Part shown: positions 10,366 through 22,860 of the stretch, one piece after another
Layout of the letters: each line of letters starts with the position of its first letter
How positions within the stretch are numbered: position 1 is the stretch's first letter
Assembly: GCF_030272615.1 (NCBI RefSeq)
Contig: NC_081410.1
Coordinates: forward strand, 291,494,457-291,558,456
DNA length: 64,000 nt
DNA from: Cryptomeria japonica
Lineage: Eukaryota > Streptophyta > Pinopsida > Cupressales > Cupressaceae
Direction: 5' to 3'
Notes under the pieces: model-generated
Told to the model about the DNA's origin: nothing
Database searches by the model: none
What the model saw: only the letters and a program-made list of their open reading frames with translations
Position numbers and translations under genes: made by a program

Positions 10366-12507
10366 CTACAAAGCAGTTTTAGAAAAAATGTCACTGAAAT
10401 GAAACTTCAACTGTTTGAGATCATTATCCCATGTCTCTAATAGTGTGCCAGTAATCTCAACATGTGTCTTTATCTACCTGGCTAATTCCTCCATTGCATC
10501 AACTATGCTCATATTAGGTGTATCCAAAATAGCTTTCGACTCCTTGTATGCTTGCTATAGAATTTTAACTTTAGGAATCATTTGAGTTTGGACCTCCTTC
10601 AATGATCTAACCCGTTTTACTTGCTCATGTTCATACATCTCAAGCTTGTGATTTAAGTCTATAATTGATCTACCAAAAATAATAGTTGAGTCATTGAGTG
10701 GCCTAAATGTCTCACTCAAGATTTCAAGTTCTTTCTTAGCATCTTCCCTTTTTTCCTTCAAGTCAGCACAAAACAATGACAACTTAGAAATAGTAGCCAA
10801 AATATTTCCTCTGGTTACTAGTGCATTCTTCAATAGGTCTTCATTAATCGTGAATGCTACCTTACCTTTTTCTATCTTAGACATTAGGATTTATGTCATT
10901 TTCTTCATGTAATCCTTTTCAACTGATATATATGTTGCATCTTCAAAATATTTGAGTTGATCTCCGACATTGGTAACCAACTATCCAAGTTTGTCAATGG
11001 GAGTGACAAAACTTTCAGTATTAGTCTTCGATAAGAGACTAGACAAAATATCAACTACTATCTTGATTGTATCTGCCTCTTTTTGTTTTTCCTTCATTCT
11101 TTTCTTTTGAGCTCTAGATTGCATTGTTGTTGCAATATCCATCAATTGAGAAGAACTTAGATTGTCCATATCAATAGGTCCTTTAATGCTCACTAAGGCA
11201 TCATCATCATCATCAATTATTTTCTTCTCCTTTGACTCCTTTTTCTCTAGATTTTCTTTCTCTATTTTCTCCTTCTGGTTCTTATCTTCTTTTGTCTTAT
11301 CTTCCTCTATGGTGTCCTTGAACAATGGTGGTTGTGTCTCCACATTATGTTCATTTACCGGTACTTCTTCATCAGACTTTTCAATAGTCTTTTCCTTTTG
11401 ACTGTCATCAACATTTACACTTACCGATGGAATTTGATTATCAGTATGTTGTGTGTTCATCGGCGGCTCATCAGAGCTCTTTTCTTTAGTTTTCTTCTCC
11501 ACTTGCTCCTCTTGTTTCTCATGTTGTTCAAACATTTGAACATCGATAGTAGGTACATCTATATGATTAACAATATTATTAAAATTATCTCCGGTGTTAT
11601 CATCAAGAATGAATATTGGTTTAGTATCAATCGGATCATCATACATATACCTGTTATCTAGTTCAAAATCTTTGATCTTAACACCTTTATGAAGTTCTTA
11701 TGACTTTGGCTTTTGATAACTATCTTCCTTAACTTGTTCATCTTTTTCATCTTCATCCAGGATGAGACCTAAAGCCTTCTTAATCAAAATCTCAGTCTCC
11801 TTCTGGACTGATTTGGTCTCTCTGATCAACATTCTTGTTAATCTCTTCTTGGATCTGAAATATGCTTTTGCTTTAACCTTTATTTGTTCAATTTATTCTT
11901 CACTTTCTTCTGGTTGTAGGTTCTTAAAGATATATTCAATAAATTCTTTGTCTTGGCTAATGGTTGCCTACCACCTTGCATCAATAAGATTATACAAAGA
12001 ATCGAGAATCTACCCTTGTAACTCAATAAGGGCTCTGCTATATTTATTCATACTGAAGATGAATGCATCTGCAATCTCCCTCTGTTGACTTTTAGATAAA
12101 TGAACAAACAATGTATTCAAGCCTTTGTATATCCCATAATCCTTGATTATTTGAACCATTCTATTGAAAGAATCTTCTAATGTAAATGGTTTCTTAGGTG
12201 ACTTGCCCTTACCGGTTGCCTTAGGATTCTTAACACTTGCTCTTTTATCCTCCTCTGATTCAGTAGCCTCTTAATCATTTTCTAGTTTGTGGGCTTGTTG
12301 CTTCTTCCTCTTTCTGGTTTGAACTAGTTCAGATGGTGGATCAACAATTTTCTGCTTACTCCAGAACTCAATTTTTGATGGTTTCCCTCTTTGTGATTCA
12401 GTCAATTTGTCTTCTTCCATCTTCTTCTCTACTACTTTGGCTTTTGCATCTCTAGTCTCATTGGTAGGGGAACTGGTAGGGGTACCAATAGGTGCACATG
12501 ATGTTTC
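10366..12507 (-). pseudogene. Unknown long ORF, C-terminal segment
   Basis: A single frame, without a frameshift, spans 12507 down to a TAG at 10366-10368 (about 714 codons). It is interrupted by point stops, mostly TAG. The order is: basic, Ser/Pro/Lys-rich start (GKPSKIEFWSKQK); a helical stretch (QIIKDYGIYKGLNTLFVHLS); a long Glu/Lys/Asp-rich low-complexity part at about 11640-11170 ending in DDDDALVSIKGPIDM; then a heptad-like helical part with DLKEKREDAKKELEILSETF. It ends about 260 bases before the PPT, so it sits in the sense direction between pol position and 3' LTR. This is where SIRE-type copia elements carry their env-like ORF. No family is recognised and no membrane segment is obvious. 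Confidence 0.6.
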
Positions 12508-13778
12508 TATTAGCAATTTGGAGGAATTGATTATGTGTTGCATTGATGTTTTGTCATTGATGGTAACATCGACTATTTTGGTTGTTTACCGATTTTCAAT
12601 TAGTTCCGGTAGAGTGGTTGGATTATGATATTGATCTAGTATGCTCTGGTATGCTTTGGTTTATGGAATTGATTTAGATCTATCATTCATACTATTCAGT
12701 TGCATATCATGATCAGTTGGTTTAGGATTTTATGACTCAGATACTATCATTTGTTCTAGTAAGCCTTTTGGTCACCGATAAGGGTTTTATTGGCAGAGCT
12801 TTGTTGAAGATATTTTGATGCATGTGATAAGTGGTGTTGGTGTGGCTTCTAGATGGCTTTTGGGATGTTGATGGTTATCATGTTCATGTTCCTATTGATC
12901 GATGGTGTTGGATTTGGTTTATGGCAACCTATTTTGGGTCCGGTGTTATCTAGGTTATGGACCAGTTTATGTAATGTGTTGGGGGATGTTCCTGATGCGT
13001 TACTAACGAGATTTAATGATTGGTTTACATTGTTTTTGGCCTAAGTTGATTTGGTTGATCATTTGATTATGGGTTTATGTTGTGAATTTTTTGTATTATC
13101 TTTTAGGTGGCCGACCTAATTGTTTAGGTCCCGGGTTGGTATAAATATGATGTAAGATCTCTTTGTAGATTATGGGAATGGGCATATGGAATTATGGTTA
13201 TAGGATTATCTTTGTACAAATAATGCCTTAATCATATGCATAGGTTTTGGTCAATCATAGGTGATCGAATTGGGTTGGTAAGAGAGGTTTAAGGTCTTCG
13301 ATATTGAGCTTAACTGGAACTATACTCAGGCATAGGAGATGCTATCTTTGTAGTTCATTCTTCTTTCTGGATTATAGTCTGGATTTATTTTGTAGTTAGT
13401 GAGGCTCCTTTTTATGATGAGAAGTGTGCTCTAGGTTGTTGGCCTTCCTGCATGTGCAAGCCCCTCATATTGTAATCACATGCTTACTACAGAAGTATTA
13501 CCTAACTATGGGTAGGCTTCCCACCATGGTTTTTCCCTTTACCAGGGTTTCCACGTACAAATCTTGGTGTCATGTGTTATGGATGGATGGAAACTGCTCT
13601 ATGATTTATGTTTGTGTTTAATTTCTATATCAATTATTCTGGTATTTGGTTTATGCATTCCGCTATTGAGTTTATGTGTTCCAGTAATAAGGATTTGAAT
13701 GCTTAAATTTTTCTAATCTATTGACAATTGATTCACCCCCCCTCTTAGTTGTCCTCTAGTTATTTGAGTTGTCTAACA
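12508..13778 (+). mobile_element. 5' LTR of copia element
   Basis: Starts TATTAGCAATTTGGAGG, against TGTTGGCAATTTAGAGG in the 3' copy, and ends GTCTAACA. The changed start (two G-to-A) has destroyed the canonical TG. Sequence matches the LTR at 18402-19660 along its length. A promoter is expected but I could not pin a TATA box with confidence. Confidence 0.92.
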
Positions 13779-13780
13779 AT

Positions 13781-13792
13781 TGGTATCAAATC
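13781..13792 (+). other. Primer-binding site of copia element
   Basis: TGGTATCAAATC lies two bases after the 5' LTR. It corresponds to the initiator-Met tRNA complement TGGTATCAGAGC with two changes. Confidence 0.85.
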
Positions 13793-13834
13793 TTGGTCCT
13801 CTCTGTAGAAGCTTAATTGCTTGAGGAAGATCCT

Positions 13835-14845
13835 ATGACATCTAACAGTTTGAGCTCATCAAGATCATCTGTAGTTGTTTTCCAGAGAGAAATTCCTAGG
13901 CTTGATGGAACAAATTACAGGGTATGGAAGATTCAGATGGAGACTCATTTGAGATATCTTGGAAAGGAGATTTGGGAGGTCACTTAGAATGGCTATACAC
14001 CTCATAATCCAGCATCTGACAATCCTCCTCTGATAGCCTTGGATAAGGACATTGAGAATGATTGTAGAGCTAGAGAAGCCCTTTTGTGTGCACTTTTTGA
14101 TCAACAAATTATGGGACTAACTGACAAATCAACTGCAAAGGCTATATGGGACAAAATGGAGACTCTAAATGAAGGTGACCCTACTGTTAAAATTGCTAAA
14201 TTTGATGGTTACCGAGTGAGGTATGAGAACCTGAAGATGGAAGAAGATGAAAGGATTACTGCTTTTATGGAGAGATTTAATGAGATTGTTATGGGAATTC
14301 AATGTTGTGGTGGATCTGTAAGCGAAGATGAAATAGTTTCTAAAGTACTGAGAGCTTTTCCACTGGCTTATAAGATGAATGTTACTACAATTAATGAGTT
14401 GAGAACTATGGAAAACACCTCTGTTAACTGAGATATATTGGTTGGGAAGTTATCTGCTTTTGAGCTTGAGGAATTCAGACCTTCTGGAGCTATAAAATCT
14501 GAACCTCCTTTTCATTCATCTACATCATCTACTAGCAAGAGTTATTGGAAATCTTTATATGCGAAGGAACTAGAGGATATGGAGAAAAAAAATGAAGAGT
14601 TTGAGCAACTTGAAGCTTTATTTTCTAGAAGAGTACCTAAAGGACCGACAAGAAGTAAGTATGAAGGAAAATCACCTTTTAAATGCTTTGCATGTAATAA
14701 GATAGGTCATTTTGCATCTAGATGTCCTGAAAGGAATTCAAGATTTGAAGAAAGAGCTAGAAGATCTTTTAGGCCTAACCATGAGTATCTAAACAAACAT
14801 AAGTACAAGAGGAAGAAAGACAAATCATGCTACTTTTCTAATTAG
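13835..14845 (+). pseudogene. gag: copia gag (nucleocapsid) with CCHC knuckle
   Basis: The first ATG after the primer-binding site opens MTSNSLSSSRSSVVVFQ, followed by the PRLDGTNYRVWKIQME box of UBN2-type copia gag. One frame continues through TAG at 13985 (Gln expected) and TGA at 14429 (Arg expected). It reaches a canonical C-x2-C-x4-H-x4-C knuckle CFACNKIGHFASRC at 14684-14725 and a basic tail, then TAG at 14843. Gag forms the particle and the knuckle binds RNA. Apart from the stops the frame is intact, and there is no frameshift across about 337 codons. Confidence 0.9.
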
Positions 14846-15064
14846 GAAGGTGTGATTGATTCTGATGATGAACCGACACAAGATTCAGCTAGTGGATCTG
14901 ACAATGGAAAGGAATGGGTATTTTTGGATATCAAGGAAAATGATCCGGTACCTAAAGAGAAGGCCCTTGCTGATAAAATTGAAAACAATGATGAATGGGT
15001 AATTTACAGTGGATGTTCACATCATATGACTGAATATAAAAGGAAGTTCTTATCTTTGCAATAA
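14846..15064 (+). pseudogene. copia protease region, catalytic Asp lost
   Basis: After an acidic linker the frame gives EWVIYSGCSHHMTEYKRKF. Copia proteases have DSG-x-S-x-HM-x at this place; here the Asp is Tyr (a GAC to TAC type change), so the aspartic protease could not work even without the flanking stops. A TAA at 15062 closes the frame. Confidence 0.85.
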
Positions 15065-16118
15065 TTTGATGGTGGTTTGGTTATATTTGGAGATAACCAA
15101 GTATGCAAAATCAAGGGAAGAGGAACAATATCATTGGATAGTAAGCATAACATTGATAATGTTTATTATGTTAAAGGTTTAAGGCATAATCTTTTGAGTG
15201 TAGGATAGTTGGTGGATAATGGATTTCAGTTACAGTTCAAGGATGGAAAATGCAAGATTATCAATAGATCTGGATTGGAGATTGCAACCGGTACACAGAC
15301 TAAAGGTAACATCTTTCATTTGAACTCCGGTGAGAAGAAATGTTTGACTGCACAAATTGATGAGAGTTGGCTATGGCATAAGAGGTTGTGCCATTTGAAT
15401 TTTGATTGCATTGTGAAGATCAGTTCTACTAAGGCAGATAGAGATATACCTAAGATTGTAAAGCCCTATAATCCGATATGTAAGGAATGTCAAATGGGAA
15501 ATAAAATCAAAACTTCTTTTAAGAGTATACAAGACAAAACTAATGATGTTCTTGATCTTATTCATACTGATTTGTGTGGTCTTGCTAAAATAAAATGTTT
15601 CCAGGGTGATAGGTATTTCATGCTAATCATTGATGACTATTCAAGAATGATGTTAGTTACTTTTCTAAGGGAGAAGTCTGAAGGATTTGAAAATTTGAAA
15701 ATCTTTAAATATAAAGTTGAGACAGAGATAGGATTGAAGATTAAATGCTTAAGGTCAGATCAGGGTGGAGAATTCACGTCTGATGAATTTAACAACTATT
15801 GTGAGAAGAATGGGATAAGGAGACAACTCTCTGCACCCTGGACACCTCAACAAAATGGATTTGTAGAAAGGAAGAACATAACTATCTTGGATGTAGCTAG
15901 AACTATGATGATGGAAGCTAATCTACCTCATGTCTACTAGAGAGAAGTTGTAAGCACGACAATATACACATTCAACAGAGTTCATATCAAAGGAGATACT
16001 GGTAAGACACCTTATGAGTTATGGTTTGGTCATACAATGATAGTTAAGTATTTTAGAATCTTTGGTAGTAAATGCTATATCAAAAGAGATGATTCCATTG
16101 GAAAGTTTGATCTGAGAT
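15065..16118 (+). pseudogene. copia GAG-pre-integrase and integrase
   Basis: The zinc-binding H-x-H-C-C segment is present (WHKRLCHLNFDCI through CKECQMGNK). The DDE core follows with Asp in LIHTDLCG, Asp in RSDQGGEFTS and Glu in QNGFVERKN, all retained. Stops are TAG at 15206 (Gln expected) and TAG at 15938 (Trp expected after PHVY). The frame continues beyond 15940 through the GKTPYELWFG-like region to about 16118, after which the reading shifts. In the element this enzyme inserts the cDNA into the chromosome. Confidence 0.9.
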
Positions 16119-17505
16119 GTGATGAAGGAATATTTATTGGTTATTCTAATGAAAGAAAATCATATAGATGCTATAACAAAATATTGCAGAATTGTGGAGA
16201 GCACTAATGCCAAGGTGGGTGAGAAGAACATAAGTCAAATCAGAACTTATGAGAGAGAACCGGTAGTGAAAATGATCATAACTAAACTGGTAACACCTAC
16301 ACCGGAATAGAATGGTGAACCAGTTACTCCGGCAGTATCAGTAAATTCAATAGTAACTGAAAATCAGAATAGAGGAACCAAAAATTAGAAGACTCCTAGG
16401 TATGTAAGGTTGAATCATTCAGAAGATCAAGTCATTAGAGACAAGAACAAAGGATTGATGACAAGAAGAAGGTTGGCAACTGATGAGGTATGCTTAATTT
16501 CTCAAGTTGAACTAGCATCAATAATTGAAGCTTGTAAAGATGAATGTTGGATGAAAGCTATGGAAGAAGAATTAGATCAGATAGAAAAGAATAACACATG
16601 GACTTTAGTTCCCTGGCCTAAAAATAAGAATATTATTGAAACTAAATGGGTCTTTAGGAATAAATTGAATGAAGATGGACAAGTTGTGAGGAATAAAGCT
16701 AGATTGGTTTGTAACGGATATTCTCAAAAGGAAGGAATTGATTATGATGAAACCTTTGCACCAGTACCTAGGATTGAGGCTATGTGATTATTTCTTGCTT
16801 ATGCAGCACATAATAACTAAAATGTTTATCAGATGGATGTTAAGTGTGCATTTCTGAATGGAGATCTTGAAGTGGAAGTTTATATTGAGCAACCTAATGG
16901 ATTTTCACTTTCAGATGACAAAAATATGGTTTGCATGTTAAATAAAGCTTTATATGGATTGAAACAAACCCCTAGAGATTGGTATGCAAGACTGGATAAA
17001 TATCTTTTAAAGCTTGATTTCACTAAAGGTAATGCTGACAGTAATTTCTATTATAAGATCACTGATGATGACATATTGATTATTGAAGTCTTTGTTGATG
17101 ATATCATTTTTGGAGGTGAAGATAAGTTGTGTATGGAATTCTCTAACAATATGAAGAATGGATTTGAGATGTCTATGATTGGGGAGATGAAATTTTTCTT
17201 AGGTTTGCAGATTACACAGACTGATAAAGGTATTTTCATTTGCCAAACTAAGTATGCTAGGGACTTGTTGAAGAAATTTGGTATGAAAAATTGTAAATTG
17301 GTTAGTACACCTATGGTTACCAGTGAGAAATTGACAAAGAAAGATGCATCTGTACTAGTAAATCCTACAAGTTACAAGTCTATGATTGAAGGTTTGTTAT
17401 ATCTGACTTAGACTAGAATAGATATAAGGAATGCAGTTTATATTGTATCAAGATATTAGAGTGATCCTAGAGAAAATTATGAGAGTGCGATGAAAAGGAT
17501 TTTTC
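16119..17505 (+). pseudogene. copia reverse transcriptase
   Basis: Following a variable linker with TAG at 16308 and 16386, the RT starts near [18 protein letters not shown]. It includes [38 protein letters not shown] (first catalytic Asp), LNKALYGLKQTPRDWYARLD and the VFVDDIIFGG box, the YVDD-type active site with Phe for Tyr. Stops: TGA 16785, TAA 16818, TAG 17409, TAG 17457. A frameshift lies between about 17500 and 17512. Confidence 0.92.
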
Positions 17506-17511
17506 AGGTAT

Positions 17512-18045
17512 TTGCAGGGAACAATTGAATATGGTTTGTGGTATCCTAAAAATGATGACTTTACATTATGTGCATATACAAATGCAGATTGGGTTGGAGA
17601 TGTTGATGACCAGAAGAGCACATTCGGTGGAGCTTTCTTTCTTGGAAATAAACTTGTTTCATGGATCAGCAAAAAGCAGTCATGTACATCTTTATCTACT
17701 ATTGAAGCTGAGTATGTTGCTGCTACTACTAACTGTAAACAATTTCTATGGATGAAGCAAATGCTGAAGGATATAAAGGTGGATTGTAATGAACCGGTAG
17801 TTATTCATTGTGATAACTCTATTGCTATTGATATATCAAATAATCGAGTATTTCATTATAAGACAAACCACATATCTATCAAGTATAATTTTTTGAAGGA
17901 GAAGGTGGAAGCAAATGAAGTTAGACTAGTTTATGTGAACACTAAAGAGCAAATTGTAGACATCTTCACTAAACCTTTGCCTAAAGAATCATTTGAGTAC
18001 TTCAGAGATAGATTGGGGGTTTCTACCCCTCCGATAGAGACCTGA
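17512..18045 (+). pseudogene. copia RNase H
   Basis: A clean 177-codon frame: EYGLWYPKNDDFTLCAYTNADWVGD, then STIEAEYVA (Glu) and VVIHCDNSIAIDIS (Asp), then KTNHISIKYNFLKEK and DIFTKPLPKESFEYFRD, the standard end of copia pol. The YTDADWAGD box has one Asp changed to Asn. The terminal TGA at 18043-18045 is the natural end. RNase H removes the RNA strand during reverse transcription. Confidence 0.92.
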
Positions 18046-18401
18046 GTGATGTTGATTGGCATCAGTTCAATATGCATTATCAGAAATATTACTCCTTCTG
18101 GATTGATGTGGTGGTGCTACTACTCAGGGAGGGGAGTTAGCTGTAAGAATCAAAGGATTTATGACTTTTCTTTGATATTTATGTCAAATCTCTAGCATTG
18201 ATATCAAAGGGGGAGAGATATTATTGTGGAAAACATAAGAGAGAGATATATTCATTAGGGGAGTTTGGTTCAGAGATTCACTATTATATCATTTTGTGGG
18301 AGATTGTTGGTTGTCTTCCATAGAGGGAGACTTGTTTGGAATTTCTTGGCACTTGGATGTTTTTAACATCTAGTGTTACCATCAATGCTAAAGGGGGAGA
18401 T
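18046..18401 (+). other. copia 3' untranslated region with polypurine tract
   Basis: No coding frame. The stretch repeats GGGGGAG-type purine blocks (about 18130, 18210 and 18390) and ends with AAAGGGGGAGAT at 18390-18401 directly before the 3' LTR, the plus-strand primer. Confidence 0.85.
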
Positions 18402-19660
18402 TGTTGGCAATTTAGAGGAATTGATTATGTGTCGCATTGATGTTTTATCATTGATGGCAACACTGACTATTTTGGTTGTTTACCTATTTCTTGTTGGTTC
18501 CGGTAGAGTGGTTGGATTATGATATTGATCTGGTATGCTCTAGTATGATTTGGTTTGTGGAATTGATTTGGATCTATCATTCATGCTATTCAGATGTGTA
18601 TCATGATTAGTTGGTTCAGGATTTGATGACTTAGATACTATCATTTGTTCTACAAAGCCTTTTGGTCACCGATAAGGGTTTTACTGACAAAGCTTTATTC
18701 AAGGTCTTTTGAAGTATATGATAAGTGGTGTTGGTGTGGCTTCTAGATGGATTTTAGGATGCTGATGGTTATATTGTTCATATTCCTATTGATTAGTGGT
18801 GTTGGATTTGGTTTATGGTGACCTATTTTGGGTCTGGTGTTATCTATGTTATGGATTGGTTTATGTAACATGTTGGAGGATGTTCCTGATGGATTATCGG
18901 TGAGATTTAATGATTGTTTTACATTGTTTTCAGCCTAAGACCACTTGGTTGATCATTGGATTGTGGGTTTATGTTGTGAATTTGTTGTATTATCTTTTAG
19001 GTGGCCGACCTAATTATTTAGGTCCTGGGTATGTATAAATATGATGTAAGATCTCTTTGTAGATCATGGGAATTGGCATATGGGATTATGGTTATAGGAT
19101 TATCTATGTACGAATAATTTTGTAATAATATGTAGAGGTTTTGGTCGATCATAGGTGATCAAATTGGGTTGGTAAGAGAGGTTTAAGGCCTCTGGTATTG
19201 AGCTTAACCGGAAGTGTACTTAGGCATAGGAGATGATATCTTTGCAGTTCATTCTTCTTTCTGGATTGTAGTTTGGATTTATTTTGTAGTAGTGAGGATC
19301 CTTTTTGTGATGAGCAGTGCGCTCTAGGTTGTTGGCCTTTCTACATGTGTAGGCCCCTCATACTATAATCACATACTTACTGCAGAAGTATTATCTGACC
19401 GTGGGTAGGCTTCCCACCGTGGTTTTTCCCTTTACCAGGTTTTCCATGTTCATGTGTTTCCTAGATGGATGGTAACTATTCTATGATTTATGTTTATGTT
19501 TAATTGCTATATCAGTTATTTTAGTATTTAGTTTATGCATTCTGATATTGAGTTTATGTGTTCCAGTAATAAGGATTTGAATGCTTAAAATTTTGTAGTT
19601 TGTTTACAATTGATTCAACCCCCCTCTCAGTTGTCCTCTAGTTATTTGAGTTGTCTAACA
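18402..19660 (+). mobile_element. 3' LTR of copia element
   Basis: Starts TGTTGGCAATTTAGAGG and ends GTCTAACA, with the canonical TG..CA termini still intact. Aligns throughout with 12508-13778, with many scattered substitutions and small indels. Confidence 0.93.
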
Positions 19661-20806
19661 ATTTCACCTTGCTGATACTATTTGCTCCTTTGTAAAACCT
19701 ACCTTCTCAACAAGTGCTTCAACCTCCCTTATTTTCTTAGCAATTACCAGTCCCTGCAACTTAGAGTGGACTTGTAGAGATTTTTCTTTATATGTCCCAA
19801 ATCTCTCTGCAGTGGTATCCATCGGTTGCTCTAATAGATGGTTAGCATAAGAAATGAGTAGATCCTTTTCTACCTCATATCTCATAGGTAATACCCATGT
19901 GGTTCTAGGGATATCTACTTCCATCATACAGGTGTCGGTATCCACCATAAAAAAAATTGTCTTCTCATACCGGTTGACTACTTCTGCTGGTATACACTCT
20001 TTAGCATGCATTTTCTTTTGAAATTCCTTGAAGTAACCCCATGAAATATTATTGAAGTTGTCCTTCAGTATCCTAATAATGTTCTTCATTTGAAGTAGTG
20101 CATGGGTACCTTCAATCCATTGAACATCTCCAATACCGGGGAAATGGTTTGGGAAATAGAAGAACAATCCCAAAATCTATTGTCCAAATTTGAATCTCAT
20201 CTTCTTATCTTTCTTCATAGCTTCTAGATTCACCATTAGCTGACTTCTTAGTGACTCTTCTAGATCATAGTCAACATTCTCCTTTACCATCCGGTAGGCA
20301 GTATGAATAGCTACTATCGGCATACTGTTAATTCTACTAGAATAGTATATTCTATATATGATCACCATGGAGGCATATATCATAATTGGATCATTGATGT
20401 TATTTACTGCCATGGCTCTACCATCCCATCTTGATCATGTCATCTTCTCAACATCATTCTTGGGTATTGATCTAAGTAAGGGTACTTCACTGGTTGAGAA
20501 GAATCTGGTTACTGTGTGAATAACCTCCTTAGTTATTTTATGTGGTTGATCCAACCACATAAATTGATCATGAATGCAACTCAAAACAAATCTAACTAGA
20601 TCATGATCAAAATTATTAATGAAGTTTACTGCATGATGGAACCCTTTCTCGGTGACACTTTTAAATTGTTCTTTCAGTATGCCCTTATCATCATACAATG
20701 ATCTATACTATTCATAAATAACTAAAACACCCATATCCTCCAGTTTGCAATGACAAAAAGCTCTAACATCCTCGACATGCAAAAATCCATATGGTACACT
20801 AGATAG
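19661..20806 (-). pseudogene. Unknown long ORF, middle segment
   Basis: One minus-strand frame runs from 20806 to 19664 with a few point stops and no frameshift. It carries FLHVEDVRAFCHCKLEDMG, DLVRFVLSCIHDQFMWLDQP, TKSRWDGRAMAV-like (stop inside), YASMVIIYRIYYSSRIN, MRFKFGQ, FFYFPNHFPGIGDVQW and a charged C-terminal part. The folded, Trp/Phe/Tyr-rich character differs from the low-complexity segment downstream. A stop-containing QYRSLYDDKGILK-like join and the 5' piece at 24553-24880 extend it. I do not recognise the family; a distant link to the Pfam group labelled putative plant transposon protein is possible but unproven. Confidence 0.6.
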
Positions 20807-22365
20807 TGTAATGCCCCGCCAGGAACCCTAAAGGAAAACAACACATCTAGGCAACTAAAAAGAGAATTTTATTTTTTAAAGATTAAGTGCATTAATTATA
20901 ACCATTGCACATCTAATAACACAATGGAAGACTAACACATGATTTGTTAAGGGTTACCAATGAAGATTAATCATAGATTATATTAATGCCATGGTTAATC
21001 CAATTGTCCATTTAATTAGATAAAGTAAATGCTTAAGTTCAAAACTACACATACATCTAAATTCCATAATGAAGAAATTAAAGTATTCCAATGTATCCAA
21101 TTTCCATAAAACATTTATACATAAGATCAAAGCAACTGAATTAACATACATTCCACTGACATACTATTATAATATCCAAAAATACATGGCTTCCAATAAT
21201 GACACAGATTACAAAGTTACAATATCAAGGTTATATAAAAGTTGATACAATGACCACAAGGTCTTAATTGAACAATGATCACGGACATGAGCTGGTACAT
21301 GAACCACGAACCAAGAAACACCAGCAAAGCCTTTCCTCGCCTGAAGATACAATCCAGAACATCCGATGGGAAGTGGCACTACCACCTGACCATGTGATCC
21401 CGAAATGGAACCACCCCACTGTGCTAGGAGATAGTAGAAAACCCTCAAGAAAGCAAAATAAGACAAGTACAAAAGAACTACATGACTCCGCAAACATCCA
21501 TGTGACTCAACTCACAAATACTAGTGACTCTAAGGAGAGAGTGTCATCGCATAGCTTGATGGTTACCATGGTAGGCCTCCTAGGTCCCGGCTCTCTGTCC
21601 TGGTAACCTCTCCCGACTTCCGGCTCCAACTAAGTCTCATACAGACCCTACCAATCCTTTCGTGAAGACAAGGTGGTAAGTTTGCCATTCCAGGCCTTCT
21701 CGTAACATTATGAGCCCTGTACAAGCACTACACCTATGCACGAGGTACATTATCTTAATTAATATTTATTCTATCCACCCCCTAATCAATTATTAGGTTA
21801 TCACTTTTTAACTAACTTTTGATAGGTTATCCTATCATCCACTTCGGGCATGACCCCCGCTCGAAAGCCACTCTCTCTCATAGGACACTAACAGGAAAGG
21901 TCTCTCTATGAGAACTCTATGGTGAAATAGACAACCATAACTAATCCTGACAAACCATAGGGGAAGGATACACAATCACTAACCCAAGATTGACCATTTG
22001 GAACAAAACACACAATGGCTCACATCAACAACGTTATACAACAACACCTGACCAAGGAGATATAACAACATATGACATAATGACAACTCAACCAGAATAG
22101 CAATGAAACTAATCTTGAGTGCAAACACCATTTACACAAGATCCTAATACAGACAATCTTTTGTTTAAACAGCCAAAAGCATAAATAACTTGCAATTAAA
22201 GATTTTCCAGAAAATAAGAAAATACAACTATAATAATACAAACAAATTAATTTTGTCATTTGTCCAATAAGGTTTAAATCAAGCACATAAAAATTAACCT
22301 CCTAATGTCTCCAAGCATAAATATAAAATCACTAAATTTACTAGCCTTTTTTCTGAAAACATCCA

Positions 22366-22368
<3 letters not shown>

Positions 22369-22444
<76 letters not shown>
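22369..22444. repeat. TA dinucleotide repeat
   Basis: About 38 uninterrupted TA units inside solo LTR copy A. A second short TA run is at about 22588-22614. It probably varies in length between individuals. Confidence 0.95.
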
Positions 22445-22448
<4 letters not shown>

Positions 22449-22715
22449 TATGAATACCTATATATACATCGTATATATACAATATACTTATAATTATATT
22501 ACCAAAATATACATGTCATCTCAGAATTAATTTCCATAGTATTTAAAATACTAAAATAATATAATGTCCAAAACATTTAAAATAAACATATATATTAATA
22601 TATATATATATATATTTAAATTAAAAACCAAATTTAATAACTCTGGCACGGAAATCCGAAAGTATTTTTTTCGGTTTGCATGAAATTGGTTTAGGGAAAA
22701 GTAAAAATAACCTCC

Positions 22716-22860
22716 CCCCCCGTGCTACCGTACAGTAGCAGGTACTACCGTCGGTACTACATGCTACCTTACAGTAGCAGGTGCTACTGCATGGTAGCAG
22801 GTACTACCGCAGGTAGCCTGCTACCGCCACTACTACCGTCGGTAGCCTACTACCACCATT
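22716..22860. repeat. GC-richer cluster of GGTAGCAGGTACTACCG-type inverted repeats
   Basis: Short palindromic words (GCTACC/GGTAGC, GGTACTACCG) recur about ten times, some as TACAGTAGCAGG and some as CATGGTAGCAGG. They form an island of higher GC in the AT-rich solo LTR, right after an 8-C run. Several neighbouring copies can pair as hairpins. Confidence 0.85.

Larger units (their letters stand above)
12508..19660 (+). mobile_element. Complete but dead Ty1/copia element
   Basis: Two LTRs of 1271 and 1259 bases flank gag, protease, integrase, RT and RNase H in copia order (integrase before RT). The flanking 5-mers are GTTTC (12503-12507) and ATTTC (19661-19665), an imperfect target duplication. 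It sits in the minus-strand unknown ORF, whose coding resumes on both sides, with a one-base frame offset at the junction. The LTRs differ at many positions, the coding region has about a dozen stops plus two frame changes, and the protease Asp is gone, so it is old. Confidence 0.93.

Noticed and set aside
11162-12088. Phe/Ser-rich plus-strand frames
   Set aside because: Antisense shadows of the Glu/Lys-rich part of the minus-strand unknown ORF.
21209-21606. Plus and minus frames of about 100 codons in solo LTR copy A
   Set aside because: No domain, not conserved in copy B by eye, and overlapping on both strands.
22369-22444. Cruciform or regulatory RNA at the TA run
   Set aside because: Simple TA repeat; no supporting sequence around it.
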